DNA of 64,000 bases from Agromyces mediolanus (GTDB taxonomy: Bacteria; Actinomycetota; Actinomycetes; Actinomycetales; Microbacteriaceae), in the NCBI RefSeq assembly GCF_014648575.1, contig NZ_BMRJ01000001.1, forward strand, positions 496,653 to 560,652. Reading direction: 5' to 3'. The notes under the pieces were generated by a model that was not told the origin of the DNA, did not search any database, and was given only the letters and a program-made list of their open reading frames with translations. Each line of letters begins with the position of its first letter. Position 1 is the first letter of the stretch. Made by a program: the position numbers and the translations under genes. Positions 38,331-49,539 of the stretch are shown here, piece by piece.

Positions 38331-39566
38331 ATGGCTTCCCCCACACCGCCATTCGTACGATCCGCGATCCGTCCGGAGGTCCAGGCGCTCCGAGCCCTCG
38401 CGGTGGGCGCCGTGGTGCTCCACCACGGCTGGCCCGCCGTCGCCCCTGCCGGTTACATGGGCGTCGACGTGTTCTTCGTGGTCTCCGGCTTCCTCATCAC
38501 CGGCATGCTCGTGCGCGAGGCGGAGGCGGAGGGGCGGGTCTCGCTCACCCGCTTCTACCTGCGCCGCGCGCGCCGCATCCTGCCCGCGGCCGTCGCCGTG
38601 CTCGTCGTCGTCTCGGCGCTCACGATCGCGGTCGTGCCGATGGAGGAGTGGCGGCGCTGGTTCCGGCACATCGTGGCCAGCGCGCTCTACTTCGAGAATT
38701 GGCAGCTCGCGATCGACTCGCAGATCCCGCGCCGCGCGGACCTGGAGTCGACGCCGGTGCAGCATTTCTGGTCGCTCTCGGTCGAGGAGCAGTTCTACCT
38801 CGTCTGGCCGCTGCTCGTCATCCTCGCCTTCGCCCTCGCGATGAAGCTGGGGCGCTCGGGCCGCGCGCTGACGGTGGGGATCCTCGGCGCGGTCACGGCC
38901 GCCTCCTTCGCGCACTCGATCCTGCTGACGGCGGCCGACGCGAACCTCGCGTACTTCGGGACCTTCGCGAGGGCGTGGGAGTTCGGCGCCGGCGCGCTCC
39001 TCGCGCTCTGGCTCTCGCGGCGACAGGCCGCCGAGGCGGCGCCGCGGCCCTGGACGCCGCAGCTGCGGGCCGCGGTCTCGTGGGCGGGACTCGTCGCCAT
39101 CCTCGTGCCGATCGCCCTGTTCCGCGAGCCGGAGGTGTTCCCCGGCTTCGTGGTCCTCGCGCCCGTGCTCGGCACGGTCGCCGTGATCTGGGCGGGGATG
39201 CCGGAGCCGGCTTGGTCGCCGGCGAGGCTCGCCGCCTGGCGCCCGGTGCAGTGGACGGGCGACGTGTCCTACTCGCTGTACCTCTGGCACTGGCCGATCT
39301 TCATGTTCGCGCCGTACCTCACCGGGGTGCCGAGCCCGCCGTGGCTGATGGCGCTGCTCGTGGCGCTCGCCCTCGCCGTCTCCGCCGGGTCGAAGCGCTG
39401 GATCGAGGACCCCTTCCGCCGGGCGCGTGGCCGGGTGCTCGCCCGGCCCACGCTCGTGCTCGGCGGCATCGCGACCGCGGTGGCGGTCATCGTGGGGGCG
39501 GGCGTCGCGATGCCCGGGATCGCGGCCGACGAGCGCGGCCGGGCCTGCGAAGCCCCGCAGCGGTGA
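38331..39566 (+). CDS. Acyltransferase family 3 membrane protein lacking the usual SGNH domain
   Basis: The 411-residue protein matches the OafA/YrhL O-acyltransferase family: RPEVQALRALAVGAVVLHH (catalytic His region), GVDVFFVVSGFLITG, RRARRILPA, FWSLSVEEQFYLVWP and SLYLWHWPIF, with about ten membrane spans. It would transfer acyl groups to cell-surface sugars. Relatives with this N-terminal half often continue into a ~250-residue extracytoplasmic SGNH domain. Here the protein stops soon after the last span (GRACEAPQR), so it may be truncated or a natural short form. The ATG at 38331 fits a leaderless start. Confidence 0.85.
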   Translation: MASPTPPFVRSAIRPEVQALRALAVGAVVLHHGWPAVAPAGYMGVDVFFVVSGFLITGMLVREAEAEGRVSLTRFYLRRARRILPAAVAVLVVVSALTIAVVPMEEWRRWFRHIVASALYFENWQLAIDSQIPRRADLESTPVQHFWSLSVEEQFYLVWPLLVILAFALAMKLGRSGRALTVGILGAVTAASFAHSILLTAADANLAYFGTFARAWEFGAGALLALWLSRRQAAEAAPRPWTPQLRAAVSWAGLVAILVPIALFREPEVFPGFVVLAPVLGTVAVIWAGMPEPAWSPARLAAWRPVQWTGDVSYSLYLWHWPIFMFAPYLTGVPSPPWLMALLVALALAVSAGSKRWIEDPFRRARGRVLARPTLVLGGIATAVAVIVGAGVAMPGIAADERGRACEAPQR

Positions 39567-39583
39567 GGCCGGGCGGGCCGGGG

Positions 39584-40042
39584 TCAGCCGACGCGGGTGC
39601 CGTCGATCTCGGTGCTCACGTCGATCGCGCCCTCGACGCTGCGACCGACGGTGCAGGCCTTCTCGATGGCCCGCGCCATGATGTCGATGAGCTTGGCGCG
39701 CTCGGCGTCCTCGAGGCCGGAGAGGTCGAGCACGAGCTCCTCGGCGATCGCCTCGTAGCGATTGGATGCCTCCTCCGACTGGCCGTGCGCCCACACCGTG
39801 AGCGCGAAGTCGTCGCCGAGCCGCCGGGCGGCGACGCGATCCGCGGAGAGGCCGACGCAGCCCGCGAGGGCGAGCTTCAGCAGCTCGCCCGGGGTGAAGT
39901 GCGCGCCGTCGAGCTCCGGCGCCCCGATCTCGACCGTCGCGCCGCGGGCGTTCCGGCCGAGGTATCGGCGCGAGGATCGGCGGGTGGCCGAGACGCTGCC
40001 CGGCCCTTCCTGGGTGCTCGGCTGCACGGTCGGATCGGTCAT
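39584..40042 (-). CDS. OsmC family peroxidase-like protein
   Basis: The 152-residue protein has the OsmC/Ohr layout. One cysteine lies in the central helix (LALAGCVGLSADR) and a second in KACTVGRSV, the pair used to reduce organic or other peroxides. The N-terminal part has the beta strands expected for the dimer (ATVEIGAPELDGAHFTPGEL). It lies convergent to the acyltransferase, 17 bases apart, and divergent from the ribosomal S10 cluster. Substrate not decidable from sequence. Confidence 0.85.
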   Translation of the reverse strand: MTDPTVQPSTQEGPGSVSATRRSSRRYLGRNARGATVEIGAPELDGAHFTPGELLKLALAGCVGLSADRVAARRLGDDFALTVWAHGQSEEASNRYEAIAEELVLDLSGLEDAERAKLIDIMARAIEKACTVGRSVEGAIDVSTEIDGTRVG

Positions 40043-40557
40043 CGGGGGCCTCCCAGCGTCGTCGGTCGTTCCCTCCCATCATGCCCCGTGAAGGCCCGGG
40101 AATCCGGGGGAGGAGGCGCTGCAGCCGGGAGCCTCCTGGGAGTCGGGCGAGCGCGACACGCCCGGGTTGCACGGACCCGCCGGATATGGCAAACTCGTTG
40201 AGTTCAACATTTCGAACGGCATGCTGCTGCGCGCCGTCCGAATCACTGCCAGGCAGTGCATAGCCCCCGGGTCCGCGAGGACGTCCGGCGTCAGGCTAGG
40301 CCGCGGGCAGCAGGACACGACAACCTCCATCATCGAGACCCGGGGCGACCTGTGTCTCCGGCCGGGCGCGAGCCCGGGCGGACGGAGGTGGCTCGAGGTC
40401 GAGCGTGTCGAGGCCATCGCAGCTGTTCGCAGCGAGCGGGGTGCCTTCGACAGGCTCGATGATCAGGCCGTTGACAGCAGAACAGTGGTGACAAGAACCA
40501 CGCGGCGTCCAATGCCCTCGGAAGGGGTACGACGCCTTGACAGAGAGAGAGTTCGAC
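40043..40557 (+). promoter_or_regulatory. Long non-coding region upstream of the S10 operon
   Basis: These 515 bases hold no convincing gene. A perfect 15-nt palindrome CACTGCC-A-GGCAGTG is at 40244-40258, and AT-richer DNA at 40185-40225 includes TTGAGT (40198-40203) 16 nt before CATGCT (40220-40225), a possible promoter. A GACAGGCTCGA repeat core is at 40444-40459 and a TTGACA at 40471. The ribosomal transcript probably starts inside this region with a leader of several hundred bases. Confidence 0.5.
40244..40258. promoter_or_regulatory. Perfect palindrome in the S10 leader/promoter region
   Basis: CACTGCC and GGCAGTG flank a single A. It could be an operator or a short hairpin just downstream of the candidate promoter at 40198-40225. 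Confidence 0.45.
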
Positions 40558-40866
40558 ATGGCGGGACAGAAGATCCGCATTCGACTGAAGTCGTATGACC
40601 ACGAGGTCATCGACACCTCGGCGCGCAAGATCGTCGACACGGTGACCCGCGCGGGCGCCACGGTCGTCGGCCCCGTGCCGCTTCCGACCGAGAAGAACGT
40701 GGTGTGCGTCATCCGCTCGCCCCACAAGTACAAGGACAGCCGCGAGCACTTCGAGATGCGCACCCACAAGCGTGTGATCGACATCGTGGACCCGACGCCC
40801 AAGGCCGTCGACTCGCTCATGCGTCTCGACCTCCCGGCCGACGTCAACATCGAGATCAAGCTCTGA
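40558..40866 (+). CDS. rpsJ: 30S ribosomal protein S10
   Basis: The 102-residue S10 begins [19 protein letters not shown]. The ATG at 40558 after a GAGAGAGAG run is chosen; the open frame starts 21 bases earlier at a TTG but the family starts at this Met. First gene of the S10 cluster. Confidence 0.98.
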   Translation: MAGQKIRIRLKSYDHEVIDTSARKIVDTVTRAGATVVGPVPLPTEKNVVCVIRSPHKYKDSREHFEMRTHKRVIDIVDPTPKAVDSLMRLDLPADVNIEIKL

Positions 40867-40874
40867 GGTTCGAA

Positions 40875-41531
40875 ATGTCCACCGCTACCAAGAACGTGAA
40901 GGGTCTGCTCGGCACCAAGCTCGGCATGACCCAGGTCTGGGACGAGAACAACAAGGTCGTCCCGGTGACCGTCATCCAGATCGACCCCAACGTGGTCACC
41001 CAGATCCGCACCCCCGAGAAGGACGGCTACACCGCCGTGCAGATCGCGGCCGGTCAGATCGACCCGCGCAAGGTCACCCAGCCGCTGCAGGGCCACTTCC
41101 AGGCCGCCGGCGTCACCCCCCGCCGTCACGTCACGGAGATCCGCACCGCGGACGCCGCGTCGTACGAGGCGGGCCAGGAGCTCACCGTCGAGGGCACCTT
41201 CGAGGCCGGCCAGCTGGTCGACGTCGTCGGCACCTCGAAGGGCAAGGGCTTCGCCGGTGTCATGAAGCGCCACAACTTCAAGGGCGTCTCCGCTTCGCAC
41301 GGTGCCCACCGCAACCACCGCAAGCCCGGTTCGATCGGTGCTTCGTCGACCCCGAGCCGTGTCTTCAAGGGCATGCGCATGGCCGGTCGCATGGGTGGCG
41401 AGCGCGTGACCGTGCTCAACCTCCGCGTGCACGCCGTCGACGCCGAGAAGGGCCTGCTGCTCGTCAAGGGCGCCGTCCCCGGTGCGCGCGGCCGTCTCGT
41501 GTTCGTCCGTAACGCTGTGAAGGGGGCGTAG
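40875..41531 (+). CDS. rplC: 50S ribosomal protein L3
   Basis: The 218-residue L3 has the typical [10 protein letters not shown] start and the [23 protein letters not shown] loop that reaches the peptidyl-transferase centre. The ATG at 40875 follows rpsJ by 8 bases. Length normal. Confidence 0.98.
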   Translation: MSTATKNVKGLLGTKLGMTQVWDENNKVVPVTVIQIDPNVVTQIRTPEKDGYTAVQIAAGQIDPRKVTQPLQGHFQAAGVTPRRHVTEIRTADAASYEAGQELTVEGTFEAGQLVDVVGTSKGKGFAGVMKRHNFKGVSASHGAHRNHRKPGSIGASSTPSRVFKGMRMAGRMGGERVTVLNLRVHAVDAEKGLLLVKGAVPGARGRLVFVRNAVKGA

Positions 41532-41534
41532 TCC

Positions 41535-42194
41535 ATGGCTACCGCCAACACCATCGACGTCCTCGACGTCACCGGCAAGAAGACCGGCACCGTCGAGCTC
41601 CCCGCCGAGCTCTTCGACGTGCAGACCAACGTGCCGCTCATCCACCAGGTCGTCGTCGCGCAGCGCGCCGCCGCCCGCCAGGGCACGCACAAGACCAAGA
41701 ACCGCGGCGAGGTGTCGGGTTCGGGTCGCAAGCCGTTCAAGCAGAAGGGCACCGGCCGTTCGCGCCAGGGCTCGGTCCGCGCCCCGGAGCACACCGGTGG
41801 TGGCGTCGTGCACGGCCCGACCCCGCGCGACTACTCGCAGCGCACCCCCAAGAAGATGATCGCGGCCGCCCTGCTCGGCTCGCTCTCCGACCGCGCCCGC
41901 GGCGGCCGCATCCACGCGGTCGAGGGCTTCGCGGCCGGCGACGTGGCCAAGACGAAGGACGCCGTGGCGCTGCTCGGCAAGATCGCCCCGGCGAAGCACT
42001 TCCTCGTCGTCCTCGCCCGTGGCGAGGAGCTCTCGGAGCGCGCCGTCCGCAACATCCCGGCCGTGCACGTGATCGTCGCCGACCAGCTGAACGCGTACGA
42101 CGTGCTCGTCTCCGACGACATCGTCTTCAGCACGGCCGCGCTCGAGGCGTTCATCGCCGCGAAGCAGGCCAAGAAGGAAGAGGTCTCCGCATGA
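41535..42194 (+). CDS. rplD: 50S ribosomal protein L4
   Basis: The 219-residue L4 includes the exit-tunnel loop with [20 protein letters not shown]. It starts three bases after rplC and overlaps rplW by ATGA, so it is tightly coupled within the operon. Confidence 0.98.
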   Translation: MATANTIDVLDVTGKKTGTVELPAELFDVQTNVPLIHQVVVAQRAAARQGTHKTKNRGEVSGSGRKPFKQKGTGRSRQGSVRAPEHTGGGVVHGPTPRDYSQRTPKKMIAAALLGSLSDRARGGRIHAVEGFAAGDVAKTKDAVALLGKIAPAKHFLVVLARGEELSERAVRNIPAVHVIVADQLNAYDVLVSDDIVFSTAALEAFIAAKQAKKEEVSA

Positions 42195-42496
42195 GCTCCG
42201 CCGCTTTCAACAAGAACCCGCGCGACATCATCATCGCGCCGGTCGTCTCGGAGAAGAGCTACGGCCTGATCGACGAGGGCAAGTACACGTTCATCGTGGA
42301 CCCCCGCTCGAACAAGACCGAGATCAAGCTCGCCATCGAGAAGATCTTCAACGTGCAGGTCGCGTCGATCAACACCCTGAACCGTCAGGGCAAGACCCGC
42401 CGCACCCGGTTCGGGATCGGCAAGCGCAAGGACACCAAGCGCGCGATCGTCACCCTCAAGTCCGGTTCCATCGACATCTTCACGGCTGTCGGCTGA
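42191..42496 (+). CDS. rplW: 50S ribosomal protein L23
   Basis: The 101-residue L23 ([17 protein letters not shown]) binds 23S rRNA at the tunnel exit, where trigger factor and SRP dock. It overlaps rplD by four bases. Confidence 0.97.
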   Translation: MSSAAFNKNPRDIIIAPVVSEKSYGLIDEGKYTFIVDPRSNKTEIKLAIEKIFNVQVASINTLNRQGKTRRTRFGIGKRKDTKRAIVTLKSGSIDIFTAVG

Positions 42497-42511
42497 GGAG
42501 CGTAGAAAACA

Positions 42512-43351
<840 letters not shown>

Positions 43352-43363
43352 GAGTAAGAGAAG

Positions 43364-43645
43364 ATGCCTCGCAGTCTTAAGAAGGGCCCCTTCGTCGACG
43401 AGCACCTGCTTCGCAAGGTCGTCGTCCAGAACGAAGCCGGCAGCAAGAACGTCATCAAGACGTGGTCGCGCCGCTCGATGATCATCCCGGCCATGCTCGG
43501 GCACACGATCGCCGTGCACGACGGCCGCAAGCACATCCCGGTGTTCGTCACCGAGACCATGGTGGGTCACAAGCTCGGCGAGTTCGCGCCCACCCGCACC
43601 TTCCGTGGACACGTGAAGGACGACAAGAAGGGCCGCCGCCGCTAG
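43364..43645 (+). CDS. rpsS: 30S ribosomal protein S19
   Basis: The 93-residue S19 starts [16 protein letters not shown], as usual, and ends KKGRRR. It forms a complex with S13 in the head of the small subunit. Confidence 0.98.
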   Translation: MPRSLKKGPFVDEHLLRKVVVQNEAGSKNVIKTWSRRSMIIPAMLGHTIAVHDGRKHIPVFVTETMVGHKLGEFAPTRTFRGHVKDDKKGRRR

Positions 43646-43670
43646 TCGCGGTGGTGTGAAGGAGGAAGAA

Positions 43671-44036
43671 ATGGTGGAGTCGATCGCCCGCGTGCGACAC
43701 ATCCGCGTCACCCCCATGAAGGCTCGCCGCGTCGTCAACCTGATCCGCGGCAAGCAGGCTCAGGAGGCCCTGGCCATCCTGAAGTTCGCGCCCCAGAGCG
43801 CGAGCGAGCCGGTGTACAAGCTCGTCGCCTCGGCCATCGCGAACGCTCGCGTCAAGGCTGATGCCACGAACACCTACCTGGACGAGCAGGACCTGTACGT
43901 CGCGCGTGCATTCGTCGATGAGGGCACCACTCTCAAGCGTTTCCAGCCGCGTGCGCAGGGCCGTGCCTTCCGCATCAACAAGCGAACGAGCCACATCACC
44001 GTCGTGCTCGCCACGCCCGAGGAGGGTACGAAGTAA
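43671..44036 (+). CDS. rplV: 50S ribosomal protein L22
   Basis: The 121-residue L22 lines the exit tunnel. The ATG at 43671 after AAGGAGGAAGAA is preferred over an upstream in-frame ATG at 43656 because it has the ribosome-binding site and the family N-terminus ([18 protein letters not shown]). The stop overlaps rpsC (TAATG). Confidence 0.96.
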   Translation: MVESIARVRHIRVTPMKARRVVNLIRGKQAQEALAILKFAPQSASEPVYKLVASAIANARVKADATNTYLDEQDLYVARAFVDEGTTLKRFQPRAQGRAFRINKRTSHITVVLATPEEGTK

Positions 44037-44791
44037 TGGGTCAGAAGGTCAACCCGTACGGCTTCCGTCTGGGCATCACCACCGACCACGTGTCGCGGTG
44101 GTTCTCCGACTCGAACAAGCCCGGTCAGCGCTACGCCGACTACCTCGCCGAGGACGTCCGCATCCGTCAGATGCTGACCACCTCGCTCGACCGCGCGGGT
44201 GTCTCGCGCATCGAGATCGAGCGCACCCGCGACCGCGTCCGCGTGGACATCCACACGGCCCGCCCGGGTATCGTCATCGGCCGCCGCGGCGCCGAGGCCG
44301 AGCGCATCCGCGCCGACCTCGAGAAGCTCACCGGCAAGCAGATCCAGCTCAACATCCTCGAGGTCAAGAACCCCGAGGCCGACGCCCAGCTCGTCGCGCA
44401 GGGCATCGCCGAGCAGCTCTCGGCTCGTGTGGCGTTCCGCCGCGCGATGCGCAAGGGACTGCAGGGCGCGCAGCGCGCCGGCGCCAAGGGCGTCCGGATC
44501 CAGGTCTCCGGCCGCCTCGGCGGCGCCGAGATGAGCCGCTCGGAGTTCTACCGCGAGGGTCGTGTGCCGCTGCACACGCTGCGCGCGAACATCGACTACG
44601 GCTTCTACGAGGCCAAGACCACCTTCGGCCGCATCGGCGTGAAGGTCTGGATCTACAAGGGCGACATCACGAACAAGGAGCTCGCGCGCGAGCAGGCGGC
44701 CCAGAAGCCGTCTCGCGGCGACCGCGACCGTCCCCGCCGCGACCGCGCCCCCAAGGCTGCGGAGCCGGCGGCAGCAGGAGTTGAGGCGTAA
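44036..44791 (+). CDS. rpsC: 30S ribosomal protein S3
   Basis: The 251-residue S3 has an N-terminal KH domain ([19 protein letters not shown], GxxG-type) and a C-terminal S3 domain. A basic tail ([13 protein letters not shown]) is somewhat longer than in E. coli. It is coupled to rplV by TAATG. Confidence 0.97.
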   Translation: MGQKVNPYGFRLGITTDHVSRWFSDSNKPGQRYADYLAEDVRIRQMLTTSLDRAGVSRIEIERTRDRVRVDIHTARPGIVIGRRGAEAERIRADLEKLTGKQIQLNILEVKNPEADAQLVAQGIAEQLSARVAFRRAMRKGLQGAQRAGAKGVRIQVSGRLGGAEMSRSEFYREGRVPLHTLRANIDYGFYEAKTTFGRIGVKVWIYKGDITNKELAREQAAQKPSRGDRDRPRRDRAPKAAEPAAAGVEA

Positions 44792-44793
44792 CC

Positions 44794-45213
44794 ATGTTGA
44801 TTCCCCGTCGAGTCAAGTACCGCAAGCAGCACCACCCCAAGCGCGACGGCGCCGCCACGGGCGGCACCAAGGTCAGCTTCGGTGAGTACGGCATCCAGGC
44901 CATCACCCCCGCCTACGTGACCAACCGTCAGATCGAGTCCGCTCGTATCGCCATGACGCGTCACATCAAGCGTGGCGGCAAGGTGTGGATCAACATCTAC
45001 CCGGACCGTCCGCTCACGAAGAAGCCTGCCGAGACCCGCATGGGTTCCGGTAAGGGTTCGCCCGAGTGGTGGGTCGCCAACGTCAAGCCGGGTCGCGTCC
45101 TGTTCGAGGTCTCGGGTGTCTCCGAGGAGCTCGCGCGCGAGGCCATGACCCGTGCCATCCACAAGCTGCCCCTCAAGGCACGCATCATCAAGCGCGAGGA
45201 GGGCGACGCGTAA
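44794..45213 (+). CDS. rplP: 50S ribosomal protein L16
   Basis: The 139-residue L16 begins [16 protein letters not shown] and contains [17 protein letters not shown], the segment near the A-site tRNA. It overlaps rpmC by TAATG. Confidence 0.98.
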   Translation: MLIPRRVKYRKQHHPKRDGAATGGTKVSFGEYGIQAITPAYVTNRQIESARIAMTRHIKRGGKVWINIYPDRPLTKKPAETRMGSGKGSPEWWVANVKPGRVLFEVSGVSEELAREAMTRAIHKLPLKARIIKREEGDA

Positions 45214-45533
45214 TGTCCGTCGGAACCAAGGGGCTCGAGACCGTCGAGCTCGACACCTTCGAAGACGAGCGTCTCGTCGACGAGCTGAAGAAGGCGAAGG
45301 AAGAGCTGTTCAACCTGCGCTTCCAGTCGGCCACCGGCCAGCTCGAGAGCCACGGCCGCCTCCGCGCGGTCAAGCGCGACATCGCCCGCATCTACACGGT
45401 GATCCGCGAGCGCGAGCTCGGCATCCGGGCCACCCCCGCTCCGGTCGAGGTCCCCGCCAAGGCCGAGAAGAAGACCAAGAAGGCCAAGGCCGCTGACGAG
45501 GCCGCCGACGCCGCAGAGACGAAGGAGGCCTGA
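45213..45533 (+). CDS. rpmC: 50S ribosomal protein L29 with Lys/Ala-rich C-terminal tail
   Basis: The L29 core ([21 protein letters not shown], then [18 protein letters not shown]) ends near residue 72. The protein continues to 106 residues with a charged Lys/Ala/Glu-rich tail ([19 protein letters not shown]). L29 is normally 60-75 residues, so the tail is an accessory feature, like those on L15 and L17 in this window. Confidence 0.95.
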   Translation: MSVGTKGLETVELDTFEDERLVDELKKAKEELFNLRFQSATGQLESHGRLRAVKRDIARIYTVIRERELGIRATPAPVEVPAKAEKKTKKAKAADEAADAAETKEA

Positions 45534-45535
45534 TC

Positions 45536-45838
45536 ATGGCTGAGACCAAGAAGGCCGCCACGGCCGAGGTCGCCGAGACGGCCGAGCAGCGCCCGTACCG
45601 CAAGGTGCGCCGCGGCTACGTCGTCAGCGACAAGATGGACAAGACCATCGTCGTCGAGGTCGAGGACCGCGTGAAGCACCCGCTGTACGGCAAGGTCATG
45701 CGCCGCACCTCGAAGGTCAAGGCGCACGACGAGCAGAACACCGCCGGCATCGGCGACCTGGTCGTCATCTCCGAGACCCGGCCGCTCAGCGCCACCAAGC
45801 GCTGGCGCCTCGTCGAGATCGTCGAGAAGGCCAAGTAA
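45536..45838 (+). CDS. rpsQ: 30S ribosomal protein S17
   Basis: The 100-residue S17 has an OB-fold core ([23 protein letters not shown]) preceded by a short Ala/Glu-rich N-terminal extension of about 15 residues. It starts two bases after rpmC. Confidence 0.97.
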   Translation: MAETKKAATAEVAETAEQRPYRKVRRGYVVSDKMDKTIVVEVEDRVKHPLYGKVMRRTSKVKAHDEQNTAGIGDLVVISETRPLSATKRWRLVEIVEKAK

Positions 45839-45870
45839 GCCTCCTGGCTTGCTTATAGAAGGAGTTCGAA

Positions 45871-46239
45871 GTGCTTCAGCAAGAATCACGACTCAAGGTG
45901 GCCGATAACACCGGCGCCAAGGAGCTGCTCACGATCCGTGTCCTCGGTGGGTCCAAGCGCCGGTACGCCGGCCTCGGCGACATCATCGTCGCGACCGTCA
46001 AGGACGCGATCCCCGGCGGGAACGTGAAGAAGGGCGACGTGGTCAAGGCCGTCATCGTCCGCACCCGCAAGGAGACCCGTCGTCCCGACGGCTCCTACAT
46101 CAAGTTCGACGAGAACGCCGCGGTGATCCTCAAGAACGACGGCGAGCCGCGCGGCACCCGTATCTTCGGCCCGGTGGGCCGCGAGCTGCGCGACAAGAAG
46201 TTCATGAAGATCATCTCGCTGGCTCCGGAGGTGCTCTAA
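45871..46239 (+). CDS. rplN: 50S ribosomal protein L14
   Basis: The 122-residue L14 ([23 protein letters not shown]) has the invariant length. It starts with GTG at 45871 after AAGGAGTTCGAA. First gene of the spc part of the cluster. Confidence 0.98.
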   Translation: MLQQESRLKVADNTGAKELLTIRVLGGSKRRYAGLGDIIVATVKDAIPGGNVKKGDVVKAVIVRTRKETRRPDGSYIKFDENAAVILKNDGEPRGTRIFGPVGRELRDKKFMKIISLAPEVL

Positions 46240-46242
46240 CCC

Positions 46243-46602
46243 ATGGCGAACATCAAGAAGGGCGACCTGGTCCAGGTCATCTCCGGCCGTAGCCAGGCCC
46301 GCGGCGGAGACCGCGGCAAGCAGGGCAAGGTCATCGAGGTGCTGGTCGACCAGAACCGCGTCGTCGTCGAGGGCGTCAACTACGTCACGAAGCACGTGCG
46401 GGTCGGCCAGACCCAGCGCGGCTCGAAGACCGGCGGCATCGAGACCCACGAGGCCCCGATCCACGTCTCGAACGTCGCGATCGTCGACCCCGAGACCAAG
46501 AAGCCGACCCGCGTCGGCTTCCGCAACGAAACCGTGACGAAGGACGGGGTCACCAAGACCGTCCGCGTTCGTTACGCCAAGAAGTCAGGTAAGGACCTCT
46601 GA
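46243..46602 (+). CDS. rplX: 50S ribosomal protein L24
   Basis: The 119-residue L24 has a KOW motif ([21 protein letters not shown], split here as two segments, then KQGKVIEV). It helps start assembly of the large subunit. The stop overlaps rplE (TGATG). Confidence 0.97.
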   Translation: MANIKKGDLVQVISGRSQARGGDRGKQGKVIEVLVDQNRVVVEGVNYVTKHVRVGQTQRGSKTGGIETHEAPIHVSNVAIVDPETKKPTRVGFRNETVTKDGVTKTVRVRYAKKSGKDL

Positions 46603-47186
46603 TGACTGAGACTGCCGTGGCGGCTGGCAAAATCCAGCCCCGCCTGAAGCAGAAGTACCGCGAGGAGATCTCGAAGGGCCTCCAGGAGCAGTTCGGCTAC
46701 ACGAACGTGCACCAGGTCCCGGGTCTCGTCAAGATCGTCGTCAACATGGGTGTCGGCGAGGCCGCGCGCGATGGCAAGGTCATCGACGGCGCGATCGCCG
46801 ACCTCACGAAGATCACCGGTCAGAAGCCGCAGGTCACGAAGGCCCGCAAGTCCATCGCGCAGTTCAAGCTGCGCGAGGGCCAGCAGATCGGCGCGCACGT
46901 CACGCTGCGCGGCGACCGCATGTGGGAGTTCCTCGACCGCCTCCTGTCGCTGGCGCTCCCGCGCATCCGCGACTTCCGCGGCCTGAGCGACCGTCAGTTC
47001 GACGGCAACGGCAACTACACCTTCGGTCTCTCGGAGCAGAGCGTGTTCCACGAGATCGACCAGGACAAGATCGACCGCGTTCGCGGCATGGACATCACCG
47101 TGGTGACCACCGCCAAGAACGACGACGAGGGTCGCGCGCTGCTCAAGTCGCTCGGCTTCCCGTTCAAGCAGGTCGAGAACGCGTAG
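46602..47186 (+). CDS. rplE: 50S ribosomal protein L5
   Basis: The 194-residue L5 binds 5S r[18 protein letters not shown] and [18 protein letters not shown] are typical. In many bacteria rpsN/rpsZ (S14) follows directly, but here 165 bases without a gene separate it from rpsH. Confidence 0.98.
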   Translation: MTETAVAAGKIQPRLKQKYREEISKGLQEQFGYTNVHQVPGLVKIVVNMGVGEAARDGKVIDGAIADLTKITGQKPQVTKARKSIAQFKLREGQQIGAHVTLRGDRMWEFLDRLLSLALPRIRDFRGLSDRQFDGNGNYTFGLSEQSVFHEIDQDKIDRVRGMDITVVTTAKNDDEGRALLKSLGFPFKQVENA

Positions 47187-47192
47187 TAGACT
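47187..47192 (+). promoter_or_regulatory. -10 box (TAGACT) after rplE
   Basis: TAGACT directly after the rplE stop fits the TAnnnT pattern of this genome and could start a transcript for rpsH and downstream genes. No -35 was defined. Confidence 0.35.
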
Positions 47193-47210
47193 CTACGAGT
47201 TTGTGCATGA

Positions 47211-47253
47211 GCCGGCACCGCTCCCCGAGCCAGTCGAGGGGAGCGGCGCCGGC
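47211..47253 (+). other. Large hairpin between rplE and rpsH
   Basis: The 16-nt arms 47211-47226 and 47238-47253 pair with one mismatch around an 11-nt loop. It occupies the position where an S14 gene is often found and may attenuate or stabilise the transcript. Confidence 0.65.
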
Positions 47254-47351
47254 ACAGGCATTCGACGGTTCGCAACCGCGAACCGCACCACCACAGGTCA
47301 GTCCCCGTGTACCGGGTCCTGAAACCTGGTGAACGTTAGGAACACATCGCC

Positions 47352-47750
47352 ATGACGATGACCGACCCGGTCGCTGACATGCTGACCCGTCTGCGGAACG
47401 CCAATTCCGCCCACCACGACGCGGTGTCGATGCCCCACTCCAAGCTGAAGGGCCACATCGCCGAGATCCTCAAGAACGAGGGCTACATCGCGGACTTCGA
47501 GGTGACCGACGCCCGCGTCGGCAAGACCCTCACGCTGAACCTCAAGTTCGGCCCGAACCGCGAGCGCTCGATCGCCGGCATCAAGCGCGTCTCCAAGCCC
47601 GGTCTCCGCGTGTACGCGAAGTCGACCGAGCTCCCCAAGGTCCTCGGTGGCCTGGGCGTCGCGATCCTGTCCACTTCCAGCGGTCTGCTCACCGACCGCC
47701 AGGCCGAGAAGAAGGGCGTGGGTGGGGAAGTCCTCGCCTACGTGTGGTAA
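47352..47750 (+). CDS. rpsH: 30S ribosomal protein S8
   Basis: The 132-residue S8 ([20 protein letters not shown]) ends VLAYVW. The ATG at 47352 follows [19 protein letters not shown] is the usual actinobacterial start. A second in-frame ATG lies two codons on. Confidence 0.98.
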   Translation: MTMTDPVADMLTRLRNANSAHHDAVSMPHSKLKGHIAEILKNEGYIADFEVTDARVGKTLTLNLKFGPNRERSIAGIKRVSKPGLRVYAKSTELPKVLGGLGVAILSTSSGLLTDRQAEKKGVGGEVLAYVW

Positions 47751-47754
47751 GTCC

Positions 47755-48291
47755 ATGTCACGAATCGGACGACTCCCCATCGACATCCCCGCCGGTGTCG
47801 AGGTGAAGATCGACGGCTCCGCCGTCACCGTCAAGGGCCCGAAGGGCGAGCTCTCGCTCACCGTCGCGAGCCCCATCGAGGCCAAGGTCGATGGCAACCA
47901 GATCATCGTCACCCGCCCGGACGACGAGCGCGAGTCGCGTTCGCTCCACGGCCTCACCCGCACGCTCATCGCCAACGACATCGTCGGCGTGACCCAGGGC
48001 TACTCGAAGGGGCTCGAGATCGTCGGCACCGGTTACCGCGTGGCGCAGAAGGGCAGCGCGATCGAGTTCGCGCTCGGCTTCTCGCACCCGGTCCTCGTCG
48101 AGGCGCCCGCCGGCATCACCTTCGCGGTCGAGGGCAACACCAAGATCACCGTGTCGGGGATCTCGAAGCAGGCCGTCGGCGAGACCGCGGCCAACATCCG
48201 CAAGATCAAGAAGCCCGAGCCGTACAAGGGCAAGGGCATCCGCTACGCCGGCGAGGTCGTGCGTCGCAAGGCCGGAAAGGCTGGTAAGTAA
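47755..48291 (+). CDS. rplF: 50S ribosomal protein L6
   Basis: The 178-residue L6 ([18 protein letters not shown]) has the usual tandem domains and ends with the conserved [19 protein letters not shown] region. It starts four bases after rpsH. Confidence 0.98.
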   Translation: MSRIGRLPIDIPAGVEVKIDGSAVTVKGPKGELSLTVASPIEAKVDGNQIIVTRPDDERESRSLHGLTRTLIANDIVGVTQGYSKGLEIVGTGYRVAQKGSAIEFALGFSHPVLVEAPAGITFAVEGNTKITVSGISKQAVGETAANIRKIKKPEPYKGKGIRYAGEVVRRKAGKAGK

Positions 48292-48293
48292 CC

Positions 48294-48653
48294 ATGGCCG
48301 TGAAGAGCAAGTCGGCTGCGCGCTCGCGCCGCCACACCCGCCTTCGCAAGAAGATCGTCGGCACCGAGCAGCGTCCGCGCCTCGTCGTGACCCGCTCGGC
48401 CCGCCACGTCTTCGTGCAGGTCGTCGACGACGCCCAGGGCCGCACCGTGGCCTCCGCGTCGACCATGGAGGCCGACCTCCGCGCGTTCGACGGTGACAAG
48501 ACCGCCAAGGCGAAGAAGGTCGGCGAGCTCGTCGCCGAGCGCGCCAAGCAGGCCGGCATCGCCGAGGTCGTCTTCGACCGCGGCGGCAACAAGTACGCCG
48601 GTCGTGTCGCGGCGATCGCCGATGGAGCGCGAGAGGCAGGGCTGAACCTGTGA
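48294..48653 (+). CDS. rplR: 50S ribosomal protein L18
   Basis: The 119-residue L18 binds 5S r[18 protein letters not shown] and [17 protein letters not shown] are family blocks. The TGA overlaps the rpsE GTG (GTGA). Confidence 0.98.
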   Translation: MAVKSKSAARSRRHTRLRKKIVGTEQRPRLVVTRSARHVFVQVVDDAQGRTVASASTMEADLRAFDGDKTAKAKKVGELVAERAKQAGIAEVVFDRGGNKYAGRVAAIADGAREAGLNL

Positions 48654-49354
48654 GTGAGAACACTGTGAAGGAGACCGAGGTGGCCGCTGAGGCACCCGTC
48701 GAGACCGCTGCCGGTACCGAGCAGCAGCCCGAGCGCCGCGAGCGCGACGGCCGCCGTGGCGGCCGCGACCGCGGCCAGGGCGGTCGTGACCGCGGTGGCC
48801 GCGATGCCGAGAAGAGCCAGTTCCTCGAGCGCGTCGTCACCATCAACCGCGTGTCGAAGGTCGTCAAGGGCGGCCGTCGCTTCAGCTTCACCGCGCTCGT
48901 CGTGGTGGGCGATGGCAACGGACTCGTCGGCGTCGGCTACGGCAAGGCGCGCGAGGTCCCGACGGCCATCTCGAAGGGCGTCGAGGAGGCGAAGAAGAAC
49001 TTCTTCCGCGTCCCGCGCGTCGGCAGCACCATCCCGCACCCCGTGCAGGGTGAGGCGGCCGCCGGTGTCGTCCTCCTGCGTCCGGCTTCGCCCGGTACCG
49101 GTGTCATCGCCGGTGGTCCGGTCCGCGCCGTGCTCGAGTGCGCCGGCATCCACGACGTGCTGTCGAAGTCGCTCGGCTCGTCGAACACCATCAACATCGT
49201 GCACGCCACCGTCGAGTCGCTGAAGCAGCTCGAGGAGCCGCGCGCCGTCGCCGCCCGTCGTGGTCTCGACTACGACGAGGTCGCGCCCGCCCGTCTGCTG
49301 CGTGCCGAGGCCCAGGCGGCCGAGGCCGCCGCAGCAGCGAAGGCAGGTGCCTGA
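48650..49354 (+). CDS. rpsE: 30S ribosomal protein S5
   Basis: The 234-residue S5 has a long Arg/Gly/Asp-rich N-terminal extension ([19 protein letters not shown]) of about 55 residues before the core ([20 protein letters not shown]). The core and the [18 protein letters not shown] loop are normal. GTG start at 48650, coupled to rplR. Confidence 0.97.
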   Translation: MSENTVKETEVAAEAPVETAAGTEQQPERRERDGRRGGRDRGQGGRDRGGRDAEKSQFLERVVTINRVSKVVKGGRRFSFTALVVVGDGNGLVGVGYGKAREVPTAISKGVEEAKKNFFRVPRVGSTIPHPVQGEAAAGVVLLRPASPGTGVIAGGPVRAVLECAGIHDVLSKSLGSSNTINIVHATVESLKQLEEPRAVAARRGLDYDEVAPARLLRAEAQAAEAAAAAKAGA

Positions 49355-49539
49355 TGGCCAAGCAGCTCAAGGTGACCCAGATCAAGTCCAAGGTGAGCGA
49401 GAAGCAGTACCAGCGCGACACGCTCCGGAGCCTCGGACTGAAGCGCATCGGCGACTCCGTCGTCCGCGAGGACACGCCGCAGAACCGCGGCTACGTCAAG
49501 ACGGTCGCCCACCTCGTGAAGGTTGAGGAGATTGACTAA
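49354..49539 (+). CDS. rpmD: 50S ribosomal protein L30
   Basis: The 61-residue L30 ([20 protein letters not shown], then [10 protein letters not shown]) is coupled on both sides: TGATG with rpsE and TAATG with rplO. Confidence 0.97.
   Translation: MAKQLKVTQIKSKVSEKQYQRDTLRSLGLKRIGDSVVREDTPQNRGYVKTVAHLVKVEEID

Noticed and set aside
40079..40417. Short ORFs on both strands in the S10 leader region
   Set aside because: All are low-complexity, lack start signals and cross the palindrome and candidate promoter. None resembles a known leader peptide.
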